Source: Hemicordylus capensis
Taxonomy: Eukaryota; Chordata; Lepidosauria; Squamata; Cordylidae
Length of the DNA stretch: 64,000 bases
Direction of reading: 5' to 3'
Assembly: GCF_027244095.1 (NCBI RefSeq)
Contig: NC_069662.1
Coordinates: 143,052,294-143,116,293, forward strand
Below are positions 46,001-58,000 of the stretch, in pieces. Made by a program: the position numbers and the translations under genes. A model generated the notes under the pieces. It was not told the origin of the DNA. It searched no databases and worked only from the letters and a program-made list of their open reading frames with translations. The first letter of the stretch is position 1. Each line of letters opens with the position of its first letter.

Positions 46001-49000
46001 ATTGAAGACATTTCTTTTCCATCAGGTAATCTCAGATGCTGTTCTTGCTTGAGTGTGGATTGGGCAGTATATTAAATCCTTAAATAAATAAATAATACAT
46101 ACATACATACATACATACATACATACATACATACATACTCTGCAGTATTGTAAATAGGATTTCTGTGTTTGCAAATCCCTGTGCATGGAGAAGGATGACA
46201 GGGTCAAAAGTTCAATCTTGTTTTTCTATAGTTTCACATTTGGTTTAGCATTTGACAGTTGGTTTTTGGAGGGAAAAGAGTTTTTAAAAAAGAGAATTAT
46301 TTGTTCTGATTGGCTGGGCTGAGGAACTGATGGGCAGAGAAACTGCATATATTGGGAGTGTTTAGAGAACAAAGTCAACATAGTCCTGAGAGAGAGTCCT
46401 GAGAGGCAGAAACCTGGAAGATGGAGAAATAAAGAGTCTGCTGGAGAGAGGACTAAGGAGTCCAAGAGAGAGTCTTGGAAGGCAGAGAAGTCAATTCTGC
46501 TGGAGAGAATCAGAGCTGGGAGTCCTGGAGGTGAGCCTTGGGAGCAGTGGAAGCAGAACGGAGAGTTGAAGGAAGGAAGTCAAGAAAGGAGCCAAGGGAG
46601 CTGAAGTCTGCAAGTGTCTGCTGGTGTCTGTTTGAGTCTGCTAGAGTTTGCCGAGCCAGCAAGAAGTAGAAAGGACTGCAAGCTGAAATCACTGGAAGAG
46701 AAAGAGAGCCAGACTGTATTGAGCCCCAGACCTGTGCTGTCTTCTGAACAAAGAAGTCTGCCCGGCCAGCCAGAAGCTGAAAAGAGAGGACTCTGAATAA
46801 GGACTTGTACAGAGCCAGGCAGTGATAAAGTTGCTACAGATCTTTTAATTATCCTGACCTGCTCTATAAGTACTGCTTTGTGTTGTGTATTTCTGTAAAA
46901 TAAACTATTTAATTGAGAAATTTTGTTTTTTCTTAAAAGTAAAACTTCCCTGTTAAACCTAGTCAAAGCTTTTTGATGTCTCCACCCCATGCCTATAGGC
47001 CTTTCCACTCTACTGAGGTTTGGTTTGGGTTTTTTTTTGATATTTTGGAAGGGCTGTTGCAGTGGACTCAGCAATACCAAAAGCCCACTTGATGGCAGTG
47101 TTGAAGAAGATTGGAGGAATTTGAGGGCTGTTCCTCCACACATGGTGGCAGTGGTGGGATCTGTCACTCATGGTAGCATGGTGGGATAGCTGTTCCTCCA
47201 CAGCTTTCTTATGAAATTATCCCACTGGAGACACATAGGAAAAGGAAAAACCCACATACATTATTCAGGTTACTAAATCATTCAGTCTGTCACAGATGAT
47301 TGCTTGGAGCTATAGCCAAATCACTTGCACCACCCCCTCCCTTTTAGATCTCATTATCTCTGAGGAGAAGCCTTAAAATTCAAGAACAAGCCTCTCCCAT
47401 CAAGAATTGCAAAGATATAGGAGTTATCAGTTTTCACAAGCACTATCCTATCGGTAGGCAACCTTGGTTCTCCAGCTGCTGTTGAACTACAACTCCCATC
47501 ATCCTCAGCTGCAATAAATTGTTGCTGGAAATGATGGGAGTTGTAGTTCGTTGTCTGTCCGTGCACTGTCCAGTAGGTGCTCACAACAGTTTTCAATCTT
47601 AACAAACACTGGAGAGATTAATTGGTGGGAGAGTTGCAGCTCGAATGCTGGGGAGTCTGCAGTGGAGGCAAAACATGGAAGAAATATAGGTGAAGTTTTC
47701 ATTACTCCAGAAAAGGGAATATCTGTATATCTCTTTTGACTCAAAACTTTACAGAGCCAAACTTTGTGATATTTTAATTTTTCAGTCTTTCTAAAAGAAT
47801 TCTTGGGGAGGGCAGTCTTTGGAAATTCAAGGGCTTCTTAATGCTTATTGGAAGAACTTGAATCCAATGGAAAGCCTTAGACTTGTTGACATGTTAAGTT
47901 AAATATAACTAATCTAACCACTAGAATAAACTAGTTGTTCCAGTGTGCAGCATGAAAGTGTGAGACTACAAATTGTGAGCAACCACCACTTTTAACGTCT
48001 GAAAGGTGACATATATGTTCAAGTAGTTGATGGGAAAAGCTGAAGAAGTACTTTTCATGTAGGTATAGTTCTTCAAAGCTTGGTTTGAAGGCTTGATCTC
48101 TTGCATGCTTCCTTTCAAATGAGAAGGGCACAAACACAATCTTATCCCCCACCCCTGCAAATATGAAACCACTCAATAGTTGACAAAAATACTGTTTGGA
48201 TGTACCTAAAAACATCTAGCCTCTAAAGAAGAATGTGGCTTCCACATTTAGCACAAGAATCAAGGCCTGCCTGAATGAACACAGGGACAGCATGTGGACC
48301 ACTACTTGCATTTCCTGGGTTTTGCAGAAAGGATTGGGCACATGTTTGCTTGAAGCTTTTGGGGCATGGAAGGTGAAATTTTCAGGTTTAATGGTTCTGT
48401 TTGAGAAATCTTTCTTGGGAAGCTAAATGGAAACATTTGCTAGAAAATAATTTCCTTGTGCAAAATGGAGCAAGGTGCATCAGAAGTGCTTCTGAACTAT
48501 GATGAAGCTTTTTGTGCATCTGATTTCATCAGCACTGAAGAGACCAGCACATGGACAATGGACTTGTAGGGCTTTGTGCCAGTTTTTTGGGGTGTGGTTT
48601 ATTTTAGTGCATTATGGGGCAGGAGAATAATAAAGACAGTAACTAGCTGGAGAAGTATGAACATGAATTTTCATTCTTTAAGATATGGACCAACATCATG
48701 CCAGAAGGCAAAAAACTTGTATCCTTACCCTTATCTGCATAAGACTCATGCACTGTGTACAGCCACCTCAAAGATGTGGACACCCAGAAATATGATCTCT
48801 TAAATATACATTGCAATAGTTGATCCTTACAATGGCCACTATTGAAAGTATGATGACATTAGTTCTGTGAGCCCAAGGGGCATTTAGACTTGATAGTTCT
48901 TGATCAACAGCCCCACAAACCATCCCACTTGGCAAAAAGCTTTTGAAATTCAGAATTTGAAAATTAGTTTTTTTAATGTTTGCTTAAAATGAATATTAAT

Positions 49001-52000
49001 GACCATCTCAAATAAGTGGACATGAAGAAACTATTTCTTAAAAGAACAGCCTTCTACTTCAGTACTTCCTTGTAAAAACTGTATGTTAGAAGTGTCTGGT
49101 TTTGTTCTTTTCAAATAAGAATACCTTACTGTAACAAATTTTGCACACACAAGCTTGGTGTGAAGTTCAAATATTTGGAGCCACCTTGCCCACATGTTGC
49201 ATTATTGCCACTGCTGCCGACATGCCCCAAACAATACTGTTGTGTGTCTTTAATACTCCCAAACACCTTATGTTCCTATCAGAGTGGCCTTTTATTTGTT
49301 GGGAATTTCCAACAGTAAACTTTCTTTAACATAATTAAACTTCTAAAGATGTTCAGAGTAAACCATGAGTTGGATATGTGCTTCTTTCTCTGTGAGCAGG
49401 CAGCATTAGTGCCAGTGAGACTTGGATTTTTCTGTCACAGTGCAATTGCTTGAGCGTTGGCACAATCACATTTCAAGCAGATATCTAGTGGAGATAGGGT
49501 TTGAGCAACTGGTTTTGTCTGCTCTCTATTCAGTTGGGCCCCAGCCCATACTGTGTTCCAGTTTTCTTGATGAAAATTTCTTAGCTCATTCAAACAGGTT
49601 TACATAGTATTTACTGATTTCCCCATAATGATCCACCTGATTGCTGTTTGAAAAGTCACCCACTGCCAAATTCTTTTCTACAAGATTTACTGAGCTAATG
49701 AGCAAAGAGGCACCTTTTAGCAACTGGTCCTATCTTTTCCCAGCAAAGCATCCCTCCAGTGGCGGCTGTTGTGTCTATCTTACGTTTCTTTTTTAGATTC
49801 TGAGCCCTTTGGGGACAGGGAGCCATCTTATTTATATCTTTGGAAACTTTTGTTGAAAAGCGGTATATAAATTTTCTTGGTATTCATATTTGTATTTTGA
49901 TTTCAGTAACTAAAGATCCCCTTGCTCCAGAGGAATAATTCTTTGGATGTAACCCAATATTTGGTATTCATTTTAGCTTCATGTTGTAAAAGTTTACTTT
50001 TAAAAGATGTAGAGCATTTGGAGTTCCACAAACCTCCATACTGTCTCCAGTGCTATTTAACATGTACATGAAACTGCTGGGAGAGATCAGGAGATTTGGT
50101 GCAGGGTGTTACCAATATGCTAATGATACCCACATCTATTTCATCAGGAAATTGCATAACCTCCCTAAATGCCTGTCTGGAGACAGTAATGGGCTGGATG
50201 ACGGATGAAAAGTTGAATCTAAATAAGATGCTCATTGTGTGCGTGTGTGGGGGCGTGTGTGTCAAATCTGAGAGATGGTTTTAGATCTGCCTATTATCAA
50301 TGGGGTTCCACTCCCTCTGAAAGATCAGGTATGTAGCTTGGGAGTTATCCTGGATCCAAAACTATCTCTGGTTTCTCAGGTTGAGGCAATGGCCAACTAC
50401 ACCTATTTATGGAGATAAATGTCATTAAAATAGTAGTACATATCTGGTTTCTGCCTGTTTGACCAGATCATCAGAGGAGGGGGCTCTGCTCCACATGCCA
50501 ACGATGAGAGAGGTTGGGTTGTTGAGCACATGGGACAGAGCCTTCTCAGTCTTTGTCCCCAGGCTTTGCAGTGCTTTCCTGGCTGAAATCTGCTCCTCGG
50601 TCTCCTTGATAGTTTTTAGGGGGAAAGTATAGACATGGCTATTCACGAGAGTATTGAATGAGAGTATTGTTTTGTTACTGCTGCTGCTTTGTGCTTTATA
50701 TTTATGGGTTACTAAATATTTATATAGAGGTTATTTTTGTTTATTTTATGTATTTTAATTTTTGAGATCATCTGTACCTTTGTGTTTTAATTATGCAGTA
50801 ATAATTAATAACAATTAATTAGTTAATTAATTAAAAAGTGTTTTAATTATATTGTAAACCACTTAGATATTTTAATGAAAAGTGGTATATAAATTCAACA
50901 ATAAATAAATAAGCTGGTAATCTCCAGGCTCAACTACTGTAATGCACTGTAGGTGGGGCTGCCTTTGTACACAGTCCAGAAACTACAGTTGGTACAAAAT
51001 GCAGTAGCCAGACTGGTCTCTGGGACAAACCCAAGGGACTATATAACAATGATTTAAAAAGAACTGCACTGGCTGCCAATGTGTTTCTGAGTGAAATACA
51101 AAATGCTGGTTATTACCTATAAAGCCCTCAATGGCTTGGGTCCAGGGTACTTAAGAGAGCGCCTTATTTGACACAAATCCAGCCCCCATTAAGATAATCT
51201 GGGGAGGTCCAGTTACAGTCTCCACTGGCTCATCTGGTGGTAACTTAGGGCCAGGCCTTCTCTGTGACTGCCCCAGGGCTTTGGAATGCACTCCCTGTCA
51301 AAATAAGAGCGTCTTCATCTCTGATTGCTTTTTAAAAGACCCTTAAGACACACCTGTTTCCCCAGGCTATTAATTAAAATTAATTTTAAACTGTTTAACT
51401 GTTCTGTTGTGTGCACAAATGGTTTGATAGTGAACTGGTCTCCCACGAACTGGGCCAGTTCAATGGATCGATCGTGAACCGGACTGGCCTTCAGGAAAGG
51501 TGGGTGGGTCTGAGATCAAACTGGTTCCACTTGAAACCAATTCAAGCAGCTATGAAGTTGCTTGTAAAGGGGATAAAGTTTAGGGTGGCCAGTGAGGGCA
51601 GGCAGCACCAGTGGGGACTGCAAGAGGCACCTTGAAAAGTAAATGAGAAGGTGCTGCCTACCAGTACGGTACCATTCCTGGAAGTTGCAGCAGTGCTCTA
51701 TCCAGCAGCCTGTGTGATGGTATAGCTCCTGGCACTCGCTAACCTGTCCTCTACACATGCGCAGAGGCCATGTGTGTGTTCATGCAAATTTGCATGGTCA
51801 CTCATCTGACCTCCACGCATGCATGGAGGCCAGCTGAGTTTTGGGAGTTGTGCCACTGTGCGGGCTTCTCGGGTGGGGGGAATGCTGCTGCAGCTTCCAG
51901 GATCAGCATGGTGCTGTAAGCAGCATCTCATTTATTGTTCAAAGTGCCTCTCTCCACCCCATCACCGCTTCCCTCATTGGTTGCCCTAAGCTTTATCCCC

Positions 52001-55000
52001 TTTACAAACAACCTTATAGCCATTTGGTTGAACTGACCGGCTGGTTCGGTCTGAATTCAGACTGACGATGGAAAACGGTCTGCGCACGCCCCTATGATAA
52101 ACTAACAAAAAACAGCTTTCAAATAAAATTACTGACATGATAGCATTATACATCTATGAAAGGAAGACTGCTCTAATGTCAAAAAGTTGAATTTTGGCAG
52201 AATGTCCCAGATAATGAAATGCCTTGATGTCTGAGAAAAGGTTGCATATTCTTGTTGCAACACAATGAAACTATTCTCATGATCATTGGAAAGTGGGCTA
52301 AGGGAGCTTAGCCTGCTTTCTAGGGATCATGGGAACCACCGGGCTTGCAGGTGAGCCCGGTGCTCCCAAGGCGGCTAGCCTGCCAAATTACCCATCCCCT
52401 TAAATGAGGTTAATGGAGCGAGTGCTCCGTTAATCTCATCTTTTTGCTCGTGTGTTGCTGCGGTGTGCGGTGACACATGAGTAGACTCCCGACCGGGAGG
52501 CTGCAAGCGGGCTCGGGGGTCTCTCCAGAATGCCCCACACGCTTGCATGGGGCATCCTGGAACTGCCGGGGACCGCGTGACCCCTCCCATCCTCGCAGCC
52601 CTCGCCAGCTCCGTGATGGAGCCAGCAGTCATGTCGGCGGCTGATCTGGCCACCCAGGGCTGCCTCTTGATCGTCTGCGGGGAGAGAGGGCTAAGCCTGC
52701 TCTTCCCCACAGAACCCTCTCCAGCACTTCACACCGATTGTGTGAAGCGCCTCAATATGTAGACTATATCTAGTTTAATCCTGTTAAGGGCCAAAGGCCT
52801 ATTACTTAATAAATGGAATTTTTGAACATGCTGTAAATAACTTTGACTCACATTTGAATTAAATGGATGGTCAAATGGTTGTATATCATCATCAGGTTTT
52901 ACAGGTATTGATGGGCATTTTTATTCTCAGTACTAAAAGATTAGTAGAACACAAATGAGAAAAACCAAACACACGTAGGGTTTGAGCAACCATGGGTGAA
53001 GTAGGTAAGATATTTAGATCTATTTTCAGTCTTGCAATACTGAGACCATGGAAAACTTAAGGAAGTGAGTTGAACAAGCAGTCTTGAACTGATTGCAGTT
53101 GACAAGTCATATACATCTCAAGGCGGAGTACACAGTCCAAATGACAATATAGAATAAAAACAAACAGCACAGTTTCACAGATTAAAAACAACTCACAGAG
53201 TAAAACAATTTCATAGAATAAAACAAACAGTTTAAAATTTAGTTTCAGGCCATGGTGAAGAGACTGAGTGGTATACACTCCCATTCTTTTTTCAGGTGGA
53301 CCTAGAATCCTCCAGCTTCTTTCCCGGTGGATATGTTTGAGTTTGACCTAACCATCCCACTTCCTTTCCCCCTTCCCATCTTGAGCACTACTTACAGGGG
53401 CAGGTGGTGTGTGTTGAGCCACACTGGGAACCGTGAAATTGTGGGAAAATATTAAAAAAGAACTCTCTCTGAGCAATAGGAAGCAAAATGGGATTGCCTC
53501 TTCAGCTCACCCAAGGGCTGTTTCCAACTTTGTGGAGGAGCATCATTTGAGAAGCAGTTTCTCCATCTCATGCAAAACATTGCAAAGGCTCTTCCCGAGA
53601 CGTTTTAATGACTCATTAGTGTCTATATGGTACAACTTGTGTCATCCTCATTCACCATGTTTCTTGTTGTATTGAAATGTTGCTCTGGATGCGTGATTCA
53701 GCACTGCAAGAAGTCTTGCTTGCACCTGAGTTTGTGAAACAGCACTAAGGCATTTTCTCCTTTTGCTTGTGGCTCTTTGGATTCAAGCTTATTTGCCTGG
53801 TATTAAACCAAACAGATACAGTATTAATAACTATATATATGGTAGTGTGTTAAAACTTCAATTTAACATGTAATGTTTCTTCTCCCAAAACCTGTTTTTA
53901 GATCCCAGAAATGCCATAACTTCTGTGCCAGCTGTAAATGGTAAATCTGAAAGCAGTGACAGTGGAGCTGAGTCTGAGGAAGAAGAACCTCAGGAAGAAA
54001 TAACAGAATTAAAGCAGATTGGGAAAGGTATAGTGTTATTTCTGAATTGCATCCACCTTTTCACTGCTGCTTTTGAACCCTTTTAGTCTTGGTTAAGCAG
54101 GACTTGGCTGCAGGACTGCACAAGAAAGCACTGTCCAATCATGCACGTTATAGTAATTCCTGCAGGATGTTCTGAAAGGAATTACTATCCTGATGCAATC
54201 TGAGAATTCTCCCTGTTCCACACAATTTTTAAATGCACGCTACAGCAGTTGTGTTCTTCCAGCCATAGTACTACAGGAGTCTATGGTATGGCAGTTAAAC
54301 AGATTATCTGGGTGACTATAGTGAATGAACTGTGGTATTTTTTGGCTTTTGCATGCATACTCTATGTTCTGTTTTTATATGGGTGGCCCAGGACTTGGAC
54401 TGCTAAAACAGCAGCCAGCTGTGAGATGCTTGTTAGCTTGGGGTTGCATAGCTTGAGCAGCAAGCTCTTCAGTGTAGTCTTGTACATGTCTACCTAGACG
54501 TATGTGCCACTGTGGTCAAGGTTTACTCCTAGGTAACAGATAAATGAATATAGGGCTGTAGCCTTTGTGCACAATAATACTTTTTATTGGAAGGGTCATT
54601 TGGGTATGAGTGGTGGGGGTAATGAATGACTGTATGGCAAAACAGTCGTAGAGGAAGTTAGAATCCTATTTCCATCTTTTCTTAAAACGAAGAACTAAAA
54701 ATCAGTGTAAGATTAATTATTACAAATATAATCCTGTGCTCATCTACTTGGAAGTAAGTCCCACTGAACACAGTGGAACTTGCACATAAACATGCAATGA
54801 ATCAGGTTGCACAGATTAATTATAGATCAGTTGGTGGTGATACTATTTATTTTCTCTTTTGGATCAATGGAAATTCCACCTATAGAATTGAAGGCATATT
54901 TTAATGCTAATAATTAAATTGACCTGCATAGACTCATTTCTCGATATGTTTAAAATATTTGCTTTTCTTACATAAAATGATAATCTAGGTTGATATTTAA

Positions 55001-58000
55001 AGCTGATCTCTGGTCTATTGAAGAAACAAGTGTAGCCTTTTTTGCATTAATTAAGTCAGGTATGCTAAATATGTGGTTTTTAACTGAAGTATTAAACTTA
55101 TATGCCAATAAATCAAAAACACAATTATATAAACTAGTCTATATGTTGGTGTGATTCTGTTTGAAAATTAATCCACTTTTACAGAAGGTAAAACGGTGGA
55201 AGAGGAGTCAGCCGCTGCTAAGGGGTTGGACAGCGTTGTTGCCAATGGCTATGATGATGTCCCAAATGCTGACATACACAATGACATGCAGACGAAGTCT
55301 GCTCTGAATGGCATCAATGTGAATGAAGATCTAAAAAAGAGAGGCAAACATCTTGAACTACCTATCGTCCCTAATTTTGGTTTGTCTCAACAAGGTACTG
55401 TTCTCACATGTATTAGTTGTTCTATCATTACATTAAAGATTACATTAAAGGTTTTAAATGTAACTTTTATGGAATTTTATTGAATTTTAACTTTTGTAAA
55501 CTGCCTTAAGATGTATTATGAAAGGTAGTTTAAAAATTGAACAATAAATATAAAAAATTGCCAACATGTTTGTCAGAAGGAATAGTAAAGATTACCCTAG
55601 GAATGTCTTTATTTTAGGTCAAACTTCAAAATATACAAACATCCATAAGTAAGGTTTTTGAAGCCTTAATCATGTGTTTCAATGACAAATGCTTCAGATC
55701 TTTCTTTTGGATGCTTAACTGGTATGTATCTCTGTGTATTATGTTATATAAATTTGGAGCTATTGTCTGAGTTCATAAATCCAGGCCTTCATATTTTGGA
55801 AGATTATGCAGATTCTAGTCCCACATATGTAATAATATGTGCACTCCATATAGCGCTTGATTTGCACAAATCTTCCCCGTCAAAAAAAAAAGGGGGGGAG
55901 GAGAATTATATAGATTATAGGTAGGATGCCTGTACAACTGGGTATCTGTGTGGACCACCTGCATCACACATGATGCTATGTGTATGAGGGAGTGAGAGCC
56001 AAAGCCATGTTATGTTTGCATCATTCAGACAGTTGTCTTAAGGCAAACCCAATTGCCTGTCTTACCCTGAAGCCTACCTACACAATTTCATATCAGGGCA
56101 TTAGGACATGGTCTGAAATCGTGTAGGTAGGTTTCAGGATAAGCAGATAACTGGTTATTTAACCATTTTTTAAAAGTTGAGAGATATCTGAACATATTAC
56201 AGGAGGACCTCGTTACTCGCAGATCCAGCATCTGTGGTTTCACATATCCACGGTCGGGTAATTGACACCCGACGTCAGTATATGCAAAAAACTGGGGTGG
56301 GAGGGTTAAATCTGCGTATCTGCAGATCAGGGGTGGCTGGAAATGACCTCTGAGGTCATTTCTGGCCACCATTTTGAGCTCAGGAGCCATTTTGTGGCTC
56401 GTTTTAAAAGGGGAAAAAGTGATTTATTTGCCAAATGGAGGAATGGAGACTCTTGGGGGTATTGCTGGATTACTGGGGACCCATGGAGCACAGGGAGGCC
56501 ACTCCCCCCCAGTGCATTTCTAGGGCCATTTTCACAGTTTTTTCCTCTTTTTTTTTGCAATCTTCGGGGACCTAGCCCCCACAGTCCCATAGATATGATT
56601 CAGTATTTGCGGTTTCATTATCCACTATTAATGGAACTATTCTGGAATGCTGGCATAACGTCCTGAGTCTACCTTTAGGGTTTGTGTGGGGAATTAGCAA
56701 GGTTAGCATGAACAGTCCCTTATAGTATCGATTTGTGCAAAGCTTTGGTCTGGAAATAACGGCTTGAGATAAGAATATGGTACAATCAGATTTATTAAGG
56801 ATTATTGGGGTACAGGAAATGAAAAAAGGTTACACAAATGATAAAGGCAACAAAACTTTAACTAACAATGTAAATCAGAGATTCAGGAAGAGGCATTTTT
56901 AGCTTAAGGGTCCGAGTTGCAATTAAATTAGCTTGTGGCTTGCCAGAGAGAGAGGACTTGTAGTGCAGAGTTGAGATTTAGGAGGTAGGAGACAGAGATG
57001 CCTTCTTCCAGTTCTGTCAGAGTGTCTGTCACCCTTGTAGGATGGGGAATGCTGGGGTTCTCTTTCTCAGGGACCAAGCAGAAGGACAGGTAGAAGGGAG
57101 GCAAGCGTGCCACTTGCAGGCCAGGGATCCAGGAAAGCAGCTGGATCCAGGGGAGGTCAGTTCTCCAAGGTAGCCAAGCATGGTACATGATTTGGATCAA
57201 GAGCTCAGTCCAATCCAAAAGCTGGAAGCGAAGCTAGAGCAATGGCTGTGGTAGATGGAATTGCCAGAGCCAAAGCACACACAGGTGGTGGGTCCGAAGA
57301 AGAAGCACATCACTGAGTGGGGCTCAGGATTAAAACAGGCAAAAAGATGCCTTCAGGCCAAATACAGGACATGCCTCCTGGTTGCAGGGGATGACATCTG
57401 TGGTTAACAGAAGAATACATGCTATATGATTTGATCATGGGTGTGTGCAATCTTGAAAGACAGTGGAGTGAAGTGGTTTGAACTTTGAAAAATCTGTGGG
57501 ACAGAGTGAATGGGTGAGCTAAAAGCTTATCTTTTGGGACAGGAAGGCCTTCTAGGTGTGAAAACTGGAGTGCTTTTCACGCTAAGGAGCCTGTTTCCTA
57601 GTCTGGCCAGCCCATTAATGCTGAGATAGTGAAGAGGCAGTGATACAACCTTATCTGAGTTCCTTTTGAGGTGATTAGTTCAACTAACCCTTTGTGCCAA
57701 CAGCAGAAGGAGTTTGACTGTTCTTTTGAGAAATCGTCCTTCTCCTTAACTTGTGTCTTACTCAGCTAGCATCTTTCTCTGTATTGTGAGGCAGAGAGGG
57801 GCAGGGGGGATACCTTTCAGTTGTATGTTATACTTAACGGGGGGGGGGGTAAAATTGCCCCATGCTGCTTGTGCTAAGTGACTTAAGTGAGAGTTTGCCA
57901 AATAGGGGCATGTGGCGGGCTTGCGGTCCCGTGAGTCCATACTACAAGCCTGCAGTTCTAAACCATATAGAGGGGTGCTGCTTGTAGCCTCCAAACAGGC

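Noticed and set aside
46580-47167. 195-codon minus-strand open frame
   Set aside because: Antisense to the LTR-like region; no retroviral or host domain seen in it.
55682-55924. Open frame after exon 6 as an extra ACBD5 exon
   Set aside because: No similarity to the family and no acceptor/donor pair in the right phase; exon 6 joins exon 7 in frame.
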